Source: Miscanthus floridulus (lineage: Eukaryota > Streptophyta > Magnoliopsida > Poales > Poaceae). Taken from it: DNA of 64,000 nucleotides. Below the pieces are notes generated by a model. That model was not told the origin of the DNA, searched no databases, and worked only from the letters and a program-made list of their open reading frames with translations. Positions 1-10,339 of this stretch are shown here, piece by piece (within the stretch, counting starts at the first letter, position 1; each line of letters starts with the position of its first letter). The stretch spans positions 8,694,126-8,758,125 of the forward strand of contig NC_089593.1 in assembly GCF_019320115.1 (NCBI RefSeq). The letters run 5' to 3'. Made by a program: the position numbers and the translations under genes.

Positions 1-204
1 AAAGCTTAACATGAAAGATCACATAGCATCCACGCCAACCGGACCACGGAAGAAAACCTATCCTCGTGTCGGCTTCTGATATTCCACTGCCTACACCGGC
101 CTCCTAGTAGAAATTATACTTCAATCTAATGGGGTGTGATATCAAGTCTACCCATATAGACATGTTGTACGTAATATCTCGCTAGGTGAGAAGGACTATG
201 AACC
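1..204. other. No recognisable gene
   Basis: I see no coding or RNA gene here. It is the left flank of the LTR element that starts at 210. Joined to the sequence after 4528 it reads through continuously, which suggests one older repeat-rich locus split by that insertion. Confidence 0.4.
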
Positions 205-209
205 GGTTG

Positions 210-1071
210 GGATGTAGACAAGGCCTGATTTTCCGAAAGGTGTGATAGTGTCGATTAGTGGAGACTCGACGTTCACGATCTAGGCATCGAACCAAGACTG
301 ATTCGGACCCCCACAACCGTTACACCACTGCTCTGTTGGTTATCAACCACGCGAACACGATTGACCTCACCGATAAGGCTTTCCTGCAGGCAAATCGAGA
401 ACACAAGCAAGAACGGGATGAACGCAATCTGAAATTGCAAATAAATATGAAACTTATGAAAAGAAGAAGGAGTTCAAGTATTTATTCAAAAGGACTAATC
501 ACCACAGGCGAACAAGATCAAGAACTGAGGCCCTGGTTCACAGCAAGCAGCCTTGGCGGTATAGTTGCAGCAAAACGATGGCTGTTTCACGAGGAAATCA
601 AGAACTAAACAAAACACAAACCCTAAGGAGAGTGATGGCTGCTAATTATAGAGCTCCGAACATCACCCCCTAGACGCGCCCCCTAATGGGCCCAAACACG
701 ATACACAGTCCAACGGACCAAAAGACGGTGTCGTAGCACCCTGGTAGATTCTAGACGCTGACTTGTTTTGACGATTCCTATTGATTCCGAAGGGTTTTTG
801 ACGTGAGACCACTTGCATTGGATTCCTTATCTAATTAACTTTCTATCCATATGTGGATCATCGAAAACAGAGCCTAGACACGCCCGTATGACTAGTTTTA
901 TGACAGACTGGTCCTAAAACCCGAGATAGGCTTGAACTTGATTTGGGCCTTCACCTTGATGACTCGAACCGGATGAGCTTTGGGCCTCCTTCTCGGTTAG
1001 GACACCCTCGCTGATCTCCTCATCCTCTATCTCCAAGCATGGTTGTATGCATGGAGCTCATGTCCTTATCA
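210..1071 (-). repeat. LTR (3' LTR of the minus-strand element)
   Basis: This 862-bp repeat is similar along its whole length to 3669-4523. Its outer base pair has changed: GGATGTAGACAAG here against TGATATAGACAAG in the other copy. Visible point differences show the insertion is not very recent. Short open frames in it are not genes. Confidence 0.85.
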
Positions 1072-3668
1072 TTCTCCCTTTCTTGATGAAAAGCCATCCT
1101 CGGCGTCAATTTTGCTTAAAGTCAATCCTGCACAACATGAGGACAAACGAGGTTTCCAAAATAATAGGAATGGACAATGTTATGAGAAAGAATATGACCA
1201 CATGTCTAGGTTTGTAGCATGTCTTGTCCTACAGACATATAGTCTGCTCGATTGAAATACATACGATCTTTGCCAATACTATCCTACAAAAGATTAGTAC
1301 TAACAAGAAACATATGCTCACTTTCTTTAGATCTCACTTTTGTTCGAAAAGCAAAACTAGAGGAATATGACATAACAACAGTGTTGATTTTACTGTCCTC
1401 TAGTTGATCATTACTTTGCACAACAAAAGGAGAATTCGGATTTATACAAATATAAACTCGTTGTATCAAATATTATCCTTGGTTGTTATATTTACCAAAA
1501 ACATGATATGTATGTCTAGAGAACCATGGTAAATCAGCATATGCATAAAGTTTCTCCTCTAAAGAACTAAGATTACACGGAACATCAAATTCAGTGTAAC
1601 CCAAAGTACTTAAAGAAGACAACAATTTCAGCTCATCAACTTCACTAGCATTATGAATAACAAGTCTATTTTAAGCACAAGTGTTCGATTTCAGCACACA
1701 TATAGCATGATCATTCTTCAATGATTGCATGGGTATAACATAAATATCACCATGCAAGTCATCTTCGTCATAAGGAATATCAAGCAAATCATCTTGTGAC
1801 AAGGTAAATCAAGCGAAGGCTCCACTAAAATTTGCTCTATCATAGCATGATTGGTGGAAAAAATCAGCACATCAAGAGAACTCTCACCTTCCGTGAGTTT
1901 AGCATCATGTGCATTACCTTTGCTCTCATGTTCAGCAGGAGTAATAGTTGATGGTTCTGAATTTTCACATGAGGCTGTGAGCATCTCATTTTCTGTCACG
2001 TTATCCTCGCTCTTTTGTACATTGTCCTACAAAAGGTTAGGCATAGCAGGAGGAATAACAAGAGATTGATCTAGTTGATGCACCTCATCATTTGAATTAA
2101 TTATAAGAGATGGATTAACAAAATTTTCTCTCATAAGATCTTTCATATCATTCCATGTGTGAGGTTTATCTGAAAAACTTAAAGACTCCCACTAAGTTGA
2201 TGCAGATTGTCTCAAAACGCTAGTTGCATTTTTAATTTTCCTCCGTTCGCACATATAACTTTGTGCAAAAATATTATCTATTTTAGTTTCTCTCTCAATG
2301 TACTCATCAGCACCAATACCATCATAAGTATGCAGGGAAGAAAGAATAGATTGACCTACAGGAGGAGGTATAGCTGCAATAGTGCGTGGCTCATGCATCA
2401 TTGATGTCTCATATTGATACATGTTGTAACCTGTCATTGTTAGCATCAAACAAGAAAACACACAAGTATGTATTTTCCTATCAGCTACTATAGGATGTGG
2501 TCAAGGAGTAAAGTCACACACTCTCAAGCGTCTTACCGCGGTCTTACAAGTGTTCTTACCAAAGTGATAGGCGGTGCAATCGGTCGGTGACTGTGATACC
2601 GTTGTAGCTTGAGTGTAACAGTTACAAGACAAACATGTATTTGGTTAGAAGAAAGTGGAACTTGGATAGGCACAATATAGTAGCAAGGAATAGCAATAAT
2701 TTAATTCAGAAATTGTAAGATTGAAAAGTAGTCCCAAGCTAGTCTATGTCGCTGGCCTAAACTCGTCCTGGACCTAGTTCAAGCAAGCAATACGATACAA
2801 CTCAGCACAAGGACTCAAAAGGATGCAAGCACTTATAAACTTTTTTTCACTTTCTTTTTCTTTCCTTCTTTATTTTTTGTCTCTTTTTTTTAGGTGCAAC
2901 TTTTTTTCCTTCTTTTGGTTTTTGCACCTCTTTGCCTTTTTCTTTGTTTTATGTTTTTTTTATCTCACAAAAGTGTCGCACATAAGAGATTAGACTTTAG
3001 ATATTTCTATCGTGGAAGAAAAATACTTAACCGAGAAAGTCGTAGAAGGAATTGCTAGACAAAACAAACTCAATCACGCAACCCACTTCGTGACTATTTT
3101 AGATCCAAAGCTGTTGGGATATTCTATGCCAAAATAAATTGAAAAACTCTATCTCAACAATACCCAAAATAGGAGATATTTAAGTCCCAAAGGGAAACTT
3201 CCGAATAAAGTTTGCCTTCTCTCTAAATCCAACTACACCGAAGCCAATGGGACGCTAAAAGTCTAGCCGTCCTCGGAATCTTTCTGAAACTACAGATTCA
3301 CAAGATGTTCACGGATACAGAACCGTGCTCACGCACAAGGTTGCTACGCCCAGCAAACAAAGCACAATTTGGTGGAAAAAAACTGGAGATCAATCTGATG
3401 CAAGCCACATAAGGAAACAAGACTTGACACTAGACCAAGAACAAGATCAGAATACAACGAACACTAAGACGCGGCGAGGGACGACAGTTCAATAAAGCAA
3501 ACTGAAATTAAAAAATTACAAAGGCACAGCGGGGCTATAGGACTAGAGATATGTGATAGTGTATATTTTTTTGGTTTTTTGTGGACTATAGGTAAAACAA
3601 AAACAGTAACAATCTAAAGGGGGAAAATAAAGTTATACCTAACGGGCAACAAGGTCTCTGATGCCACT
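1072..3668 (-). other. Interior of the non-autonomous element, no pol
   Basis: Only short open frames occur. The longest (1718-1999, minus, 93 codons) is acidic and matches no family I know. The region is AT-rich with homopolymer stretches. It may be a remnant of a gag-like sequence or plain non-coding cargo. Confidence 0.5.
3653..3666 (-). promoter_or_regulatory. Primer-binding site (Met-tRNA type)
   Basis: Read on the minus strand it is TGGCATCAGAGACC, two bases from the LTR end. The usual plant form is TGGTATCAGAGC. It orients the element. Confidence 0.7.
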
Positions 3669-4523
3669 TGATATAGACAAGCCTGATCTTTCGAAAGGTA
3701 TGATAGCGTCGATTGGTGGAGACTCGATGTTCACGATCTAGGCTTCGAACCAAGACTGATTCGGACTCCCGCAACCGTTACACCACTGCTCCATTGGTTA
3801 TCAACCACGCGAACACAATTGACCTTGCCGAGAAGGCTTTTCTGCAAGCGAATCGAAAACGCAAGAACAGGATGAACACAATCTGAAATTACAAATAGAT
3901 ATGAGGCTTATGAAAACAAGGAGTTCAAGTCTTTATTCGAAAGGACTAATCGCCACAGGCGAACAAGATCAAGAATTGGGGCCTTGGTTCATAGCAAGCA
4001 GCCTTGGCGGCACAGTTGTAGCAAAACGATGTCTATTTCATGAGGAAATCAAGAACTAAACAAAACCCAAACCCTAAGGAGAGCGATGGCTGATAATTAT
4101 AGAGCCCCAAATGTCACCCCCCTGGACGCGCCCCCTAATGGGCCCAAACACGATAGATAGTCCAACGGACCAAAAGACTGTGTCGCAGCACCCTGGCAGA
4201 TTCTGGATGCTAACTTGTTTCGATGATTTCCATTGATTCCGAAGGGCTTTTGATGTGAGACCACTTGCATTGGCTTCCTTATCTAATTAGCTTTCTATCG
4301 ATATGTTGATCATCGAAAACGAAGCCTGGACACGCCCGTGTGACCAGTTTTATGACAGACTGGTCCTGGAATCCGAGATGGGCTCCAACTTGATTTGGGC
4401 CTCCACCTTGGTGACTCGAACCGGATGAGCTTTGGGCCTCCTTCTCAGTTAGGACACCCTCGCTGATCTCCTTGTCCTCTATCTCTAAGCATGGTCGTAT
4501 GCATGGAGCTCATGTCCTTATCA
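3669..4523 (-). repeat. LTR (5' LTR of the minus-strand element)
   Basis: This 855-bp partner of 210-1071 runs TG...CA in minus orientation. It should hold the element's promoter and start of transcription, although I could not pick a convincing TATA box. Confidence 0.85.
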
Positions 4524-4528
4524 GGTTG

Positions 4529-6461
4529 TAACACCCTTGGTGTTAGCGCTTAAACAACTTGCTAAACTATGTCATGCGCATCATGTTTGTGTCAATGCAT
4601 GTGATAAAGTGTGTAGATCAATTTTCGTAACTCAAAACAATCAACAAAAATGCTAAACAAAAGTTGATTCAATAGTCATGTTATATCACTTAGGGTTTAA
4701 AACCAATTTTTATTAAGCAAAAATACTATAGAACATGTATGTGACACTTAAATAAAGTTGAAAGTACGAACTTGGTAGATGACAATGCAACTTTTACTTT
4801 TGGAAAATAGATGTTGTTAGCTAGTGTTTTGGAAGCTCTAAAATCAAACTTGACGTTAAGATAAGCTCTTTTCGTTAAGTCGGCAAGCACTTGAACTATT
4901 GTTAAAATACCGTTTTTGACGAATTATATGGAGCAAAATAGTTAAATAGTGCTCAAACATTTTGCTCCTACGGGTTAGTATATGGTATGAACTATTGTAT
5001 GAAGTATTTGTGGTTGAAATTAACAAGGTTTAGATCTATTAAAAAATTACGACAAAGGAGTTAATGATTACTTAACCTCAGTTGAAATCCTCAATGTTCT
5101 TAAGTATGGAAAAGTAGTAAGACAATGCTATTTTGACATTTAATTTCTAATAAAAATGTTTTAGTTGCACGTTTTGGTATTGTTGATTGCATCAAAGTAA
5201 GTGCTTGAGCATGGCATAGGTCGCCATTGTGTTGGATGTCACGTTGTCCGCTCTAAAATTGCCCTAACTTCACTAGAACGCGCTGCGAACCCTGATTCGG
5301 TGCTTGGTTCATGAACCGGCATTCAGCGTGATGAACCCATGTTGGCACCTCCCTATCACCCTCTCTGGTCGCTCTTTGGATGTGTGGTTTGCTTCGTTAG
5401 CTAGGTGTTAGTATCGACTTTGGGTTCATAGAGTTGGTTGAGTCTTCATCGAGTTGGTAAGTAGTTTTTGGCACCCTTTAATAAGCGTGCGTGTCACTGT
5501 TTCGTCTGGTTGGCCCTGTGGGCACGGTCGCCTCACGCACGTGCGCAATTGGCACTGGGCTCGACCCTGGGCTGGTCATAGCCCTTCCCTATAGGCCAGT
5601 GCCACCTGCCGTGATGATGATGCAACGTGCCTCTCACCTCACCTTCCCTCTTGCTGGCTAGGCCACACGGAGCCGCTATGTCGCGCGCAGCACTGTGACG
5701 AGGCTGCGACTACCGTCGCTCGATCATCATGGTGTTTTCCCGCCCTCCGATTCACCTCGACCGCTGTAGCGCGTGCCCTCCACCTCCCAACCCACCTACC
5801 CCGCCCTTATCTCAATGGCCGCACGTAGGTGCTGACCGACGCGTCGCTCGCTCGTGTGGTCATATCTCCGCCGCTGCCGTCCATGCCTTGCCAAGACCAA
5901 GCCGTCCCATCCTGGCACCCCATGGCATGTTCCATCTGTGCCGCACCATGCAGACGCTCTCGCTCATTTAACGCAGCCTCGGTCGAGGTTGGCCGAGCCT
6001 GGAAGCCGCTGCCCCATTGCCTTGCCATCGAAGGAGCCATGTCGCTTCGCAAGCTTAAACGCACGGTCCATGATATCCCATATCGATTCAGTGCCCCAGC
6101 GACTAGGATTGGAAACTAGCTAGCAAACCGACCCGCACCAAAGCGCAAACGAGCCTTGTAGTCGTCCAATTTGGCGTTTTGCTCACCGCCGGCTATGGGC
6201 GCCGCCGAATCAGTAGGTTGGGAGGTAAGGCATGTAGGAGTGGTAGCAGTTCGATTGCTCGTAAACCTACACTTGCCTTGACTCCCTCTATTCGGTGGTC
6301 GCACTGTTTTGGCCAGGAAACTCATCGACGATGTGGTGACACGTCGGTGTCCATCGCAGAGCGCCGCCGCCCCTCTCGGTCGCCTGTGGCTAGACCATTG
6401 CAGCCCCTGCTTCAACCGTCAGTATGGTGTACACCACGGTGAGCTACGGATGCTTCTCCAC
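4529..6461. other. Repeat-like intergenic DNA, no gene
   Basis: This DNA begins TGTAACACCC if the shared GGTTG target is counted, a common start of grass gypsy LTRs. The second half (5500-6450) is GC-rich with overlapping short frames on both strands and no protein family. I read it as an old solo or truncated LTR, but no partner repeat or domain is present in the window to prove this. Confidence 0.3.
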
Positions 6462-6737
6462 TGTAAGAAAATGGACTCTAGGTCCATTTACTTTGGATTT
6501 TAGTGTTTGATAACCAACACAACCAAATTGGACTAATGAATTTGCAAGTAAATTGTTATGTAGTTCAATAGGGTGCAAGACGTGACTTAGACAAAGGCGA
6601 CATGATGATCCCACGATCAACACCATAAGTAAGACCCTAGAAGCACAAGAGAAGACCCAAGATATCAAGCATAGTCCAAGCACGAAGATGGCAACCAAGC
6701 CAGACGCAAGATCGCAAAGAAATAAGCTCGGCAGAGG

Positions 6738-7080
6738 TGACCGGACGTGTCCGATTAGTTGCTCGGCAACAGCAGGCGTAAGTAGCTGTGACCGGACGTT
6801 GAGTGAAGAAGTGACCAGACGCACCGATGACATTGTTCTTCATCACGGCAATGTTTTCAGTGTGACCGGACGTAGTAGCACTGGACGACCAGACGCAGCA
6901 CAAAATACAGCGTCCGATCGAGTCCAGAGAGGTTCCAAAGCAGCGCCAGCGCGACCAGACGTGTTCGATCGATGATGACCGGACTCAGCCTAGAGTCCTA
7001 TCAATGCGCGCACTCCAACGATCGGGATGACCGGACACGTTCGGTCAGGACAAAAGCAGCGTCCGGTCAGTAGCAGAAAG
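6738..7080 (+). repeat. Clustered GACCGGACG-type repeats in LTR
   Basis: The core GACCGGACG and variants such as GACCAGACG and TCCGGTCAG recur about ten times, in both orientations, just upstream of the TATA box. Such repeat fields are a known feature of Sirevirus LTRs and lie where enhancer elements would sit. Confidence 0.65.
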
Positions 7081-7118
7081 CTGGGTTTCGTCCCCAACGG
7101 CTACTTTCTCCATGGGGC

Positions 7119-7128
7119 TTATAAATAG
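7119..7128 (+). promoter_or_regulatory. TATA box of the Sirevirus LTR
   Basis: TTATAAATAG lies directly downstream of the repeat field and about 860 bp before the primer-binding site. This is the expected place for the U3/R promoter. Confidence 0.55.
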
Positions 7129-7979
7129 ACTCCCCAACCGACCATTTGAGAACGGGAGAGTTGAGGAAACATACCAAGGGTGTTGATACACCATTTTAGT
7201 GATCTCTACTTACATAGTGCTTAGTGATTCATTAGGTGATTAGCGTAGGTACTTTACGAAGTGCTTAGGTTGATTAGACCACCGCTTATGCGCTTACTCT
7301 AGGTTTTGGCCTAGTATTTAGTTAGGTTTGCATATCTCTTATCACTCGGTGCTTGTGCGTACCATTGTTGTACATCGGAGGGGCTTGTAGTCTTGCGAGA
7401 TCACACCAACAACGTTTGTGGTGTGGCTGCCACCGTGTACCGAAGGGAACAAGGCCCGCGGCGGTTCGGCTGGAAGCTTGATAGTGAAGATGATGGGGAG
7501 CATCCGGGAGAGGCTTGCCGAAAGGCACATCGGAGATCCGCTTGCGCGTGGGGAAACCCGAGGCTATCCACAGAGTTACCCGACCTATAGCTTGGCCTTT
7601 ATGAGGGATTCCTTGCGAGGGGCTCCAATGAGGACTAGGGGAAAGCTTGCGCGCTTCTCGATACCTCGGTAAAAATACCAAAGTCGTTGACGAGAGTTTG
7701 CATATCTCTACCTTACTCTTTAGCTTCCGCATTTACATTGCAATCTTGGTTTGTACTTTACTTTCCTAGATTAGTGATAGGCTAGTTGATAGTTTCGAAT
7801 ATAGGTTGCATAACTCCTTTTTGCGGTAGAGATAGCAACACACTAACGAAACCATAGTTGCACATTTAGATAGTTTATCTTTTACATAGGTTTTTGCTAA
7901 GAATAAAAAGTGGCCATAGTTTAGAGTTTTAAGTTGTCTAATTCACCCCCCTCTTTTAGGCATCACGGTCCCTTACAAT

Positions 7980-7992
7980 TGGTATCAGAGCC
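7980..7992 (+). promoter_or_regulatory. Primer-binding site, Met-tRNA type
   Basis: TGGTATCAGAGCC directly follows the LTR end. This is the canonical initiator-Met primer site of plant copia elements and fixes the plus orientation. Confidence 0.9.
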
Positions 7993-8056
7993 GGTTGGCT
8001 TAATTTGGACCTTTGGCTTCATCGTCGTTGAGCCGACGCTATCTAGAGTGGTTGGG

Positions 8057-9090
8057 ATGGATACCTCTAGGCTTCCACACTTTAACGGCACTAACTTCTC
8101 CTACTATAAAGCTAGAATGGCTTGTCACCTTGAGGCGGTAGATTTGGGTGTTTGAAGAGTCACCCGTGATGGGATGAAACCCATTAAGAATCCCGATAAA
8201 CCCACAAAAAGTGAAGAAAAAGAAATTCATTTCAATGCTATAGCTCAAAATTACTTGTTTGAATCTTTTAGCATGGATGTGTTTAACCAAGTGTTCACTT
8301 TAAATACGGTACATGAAATTTGGTTAAAACTCCAAGAGCTCCATGACGACACAACTAATGTCCGTGAGCAAAAACATTGTCTAGCTAAACAAAATTATAA
8401 TTCCCTTAAAATGAATGATGATGAGCTTGTTCGTGATATGTATTCTCGTTTGAATCTAATTATCAATGAGCTCCATTCAATAGCATTAACAAAGCTAGAT
8501 GATGAGGACATCGTGAGGAAGATCATCTCTGTGCTACCATAAAAGAAATATACAAGCATCATCACCATCCTTCACAACATGGAGGACTTGAGCACCATGA
8601 CCCCGGCTATAGTTGTTGGCAAGATAGTGGCATTTGAAATATCACACAAGATGGGTCAAGAAGAAGCCTCTTCATCAAGCAAAGGCAAAGCTCTCATATG
8701 TAATGAGAAAAAGAAGATGAAGGACAAACAAGTTGAGACAAGCTCAAACTCAAGCTCCTCAAGTGAAGATAAAGAAGAAGATGAGGATGACGACGACGAA
8801 TAATCAAGTGATGATGATCAATCTTCCTCCTCCACCTCCGACCTTGATGAAGAATCTATTAAGCTTATCAACAAAGTGGAGAAGATGATAAAAAAACTCA
8901 ATGTCAAGGGTGTGTCCATCCAAATTCAAGATTTCATTTTCACTAATCAAAGAAATGAGCAAAGAAAGAAAGGATGATGCGGCGAGTTGGAGCACTTTGT
9001 GAAAGTTTATCCAAACAAGACCACACCCAAAACAAAGAAGAAGACGTGCAAGGACAAAGCCCTCACATCAAAAAATTATGTGACAATCTA
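8057..9090 (+). pseudogene. Sirevirus gag, decayed
   Basis: The gene starts at the ATG at 8057, where the product begins MDTSRLPHFNGTNF, the usual start of Sirevirus gag. One frame then runs on through the UBN2-type core, an acidic serine-rich stretch near 8740-8800, and a zinc knuckle near 8980. In-frame stops interrupt it at 8153, 8540, 8801 and about 8975. The first replaces an expected tryptophan. The zinc knuckle has lost its first cysteine and its last cysteine reads as tyrosine. After about 9080 similarity ends. Gag would form the particle shell; this copy cannot. Confidence 0.8.
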
Positions 9091-9204
9091 ATCTATAGAT
9101 ACACTATGGATGCGCATCATTTCAAATTTGTTGAAAACTGCCTAGTATTTTTAGAGTTTTCACAATTCTATCCAAGATGTATTTTGCAATGAATATTTTC
9201 CCCA

Positions 9205-9440
9205 CAAGCACAACGCACCCATTCAAAGATATTGATCTTGTACGAACTATAATTACAGTGACATCTCTTGCTATAAACATGTACTTAGTACAATTAATAG
9301 ATTTTCTGCAGTGATCAGGAGCAAGATATGAAATAAAAAAATTAGATACACTACAGAAGAAAATGAGGACAATAATAAAATACAGGAAAATTCAGTTCAT
9401 GTTTGGTTCTGAACTTCACTAGGACTCCTGTATTCCAAAC
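9205..9440. repeat. Diverged copy of the pseudokinase gene's 3' end
   Basis: Both ends match 10058-10355. The left end shares CACCCATTCA and neighbours. The right end shares ACAGAAGAAAATGA and then TTTGGTTCTGAACTTCAC, which spans the stop codon of the kinase gene. The middle differs because the other copy holds a MITE. Similarity stops within the last 15 bases or so of the coding region. Confidence 0.65.
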
Positions 9441-9499
9441 CATCCAAACAGCAGATAATCGGAGCAGCCTATACTAATTTCAGATTTTAAGCCTGGATT

Positions 9500-9756
9500 T
9501 TAGAAAGGAACCTATCGAATGAAAGGAACAGGAGGATTTTTAAAAATGAACACAAAACGGCAGATCAGGTCACCTATCTAGCAAAGGAGGATATTATTCA
9601 GAGGCGTATGGCCGTGTGTATTGTGGGGGTGAAACAACAAGTGCGTGATCTGTGGTCTTTGTGTTTTGGCCCTATGACCGGTGCTTTTGGGCACCGTAGG
9701 TGCTGTTGTACATAAAACTCTATTTTCTTCTTAATCGAGCGGCAGAGCTTCTGTCT
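9500..9756 (+). mobile_element. LINE 3' remnant
   Basis: One frame reads ERNRRIFKNE, a signature of the C-terminal zinc-finger part of plant LINE ORF2 proteins. It ends at a stop and is followed by a 3' tail of the form CTTCTTAAT...TTTAAAAAA. The 5' portion with endonuclease and reverse transcriptase is missing, as expected for a 5'-truncated LINE copy. Its boundaries are approximate and its poly(A) may merge with the SINE tail that follows. Confidence 0.55.
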
Positions 9757-9926
9757 TTAAAAAAGGATGTACCCAGTGCAGAGAGCTCCCGCTCTGTGCG
9801 AGGTCTGAGGAAAGGTGTTAGTGGCAAGCCTTACCCTCGCATATGCAATGCGAGGAGACCGCGACTCAAATTCTGGACCTTCCGGTCACAGGCGGTAAGA
9901 CTCTACCGCTTGCACCAGGCCCCCTC
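9757..9926 (-). mobile_element. tRNA-derived SINE (minus strand)
   Basis: It is the inverted, diverged counterpart of the SINE at 20645-20812. On the minus strand it starts GGGCCTGGTGCAAGCGGTAG and ends in T-rich sequence. The B-box region is degraded here (AATTTGAGTC instead of GGTTCGAGTC). No clear target duplication was found. It abuts the LINE remnant. Confidence 0.75.
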
Positions 9927-10107
9927 AGTTCAGAGAGGTGAAACGTAGTTATAAACTCTTTTCTTAGTGAAACAAAACAACATGGTTTGATTAGGATTCT
10001 GACGGTTGATAACTGATGATGCGTGTTAATTGGAGTTGGTAGAAACCATGTCTTGCACAAGCATAACCCACCCATTCACAGACAATTGATATTCTCCATT
10101 TTCAGCA

Positions 10108-10223
10108 TGTTTGTTTGTTGGTTTTCATAACTTATCAGCCAGCCAATAGTGTTTTTCTCTCACAACAAACCAGCATTGGCCGAACTTATCAGCTCATAAA
10201 CTAATCAGCGAACAGGCCGTTTG
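10108..10223. mobile_element. hAT-like MITE fragment
   Basis: It shares the internal motif TCTCACAACAAACCAGC with 17024-17157 and 61583-61640. On the minus strand it reads GCCTGTTCGCTGATTAG at its start, typical of a very common grass MITE. It sits in the 3' flank of the pseudokinase gene and is absent from the duplicate at 9205-9440. Confidence 0.5.
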
Positions 10224-10339
10224 TAGGTACAGTGAACAGCAGCAAAACAAAAGAAAAAATGTATAAAAACAGTATACAGAAGAAAATGACGACAAAAAAA
10301 AAAAGAAAAGAAAATTCAGTTCACGTTTGGTTCTGAACT

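Larger units (their letters stand above)
205..4528 (-). mobile_element. Complete non-autonomous LTR retrotransposon
   Basis: Two direct long repeats (210-1071 and 3669-4523) flank a 2.6-kb interior. Perfect 5-bp target duplications GGTTG lie outside them at 205-209 and 4524-4528. In minus orientation the right LTR begins TGATAAGG and ends TATCA. It is followed at once by TGGCATCAGAGACC (3653-3666), a variant of the initiator-Met tRNA primer-binding site. The other end has a purine run, AGAAAGGGAGAA, just before the left LTR. These features fix the element on the minus strand. The interior has no recognisable gag, protease, integrase or reverse transcriptase, and its longest open frames are under 100 codons. 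It is therefore best called non-autonomous, mobilised by an unknown partner. Long T-rich and A-rich runs lie around 2840-2970. The family name is unknown to me. Confidence 0.85.
6462..7977 (+). repeat. Sirevirus 5' LTR
   Basis: It runs from TG at 6462 to CA at 7976-7977, two bases before the primer-binding site. It has a TATA box and a field of short GC-rich repeats (about 6738-7080). Without the 3' LTR the exact start cannot be proved. Confidence 0.7.
6462..9090 (+). mobile_element. Truncated Sirevirus-type Ty1-copia element
   Basis: An LTR of about 1.5 kb is followed by a perfect Met-tRNA primer-binding site and a gag gene. The sequence breaks off shortly after the zinc-knuckle region of gag. 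No protease, integrase, reverse transcriptase or 3' LTR follows. The LTR has many copies of a GACCGGACG-like motif, typical of the Opie/Ji-type Sireviruses of grasses. The gag frame has at least four in-frame stops, so the element is dead. The left limit is placed at TGTAAGAAAATGG (6462); the right limit is uncertain by about 50 bp. Confidence 0.8.

Noticed and set aside
5729..6442. Overlapping GC-rich open frames on both strands as a gene
   Set aside because: No start context, domain or splice pattern; open frames are expected from base composition.
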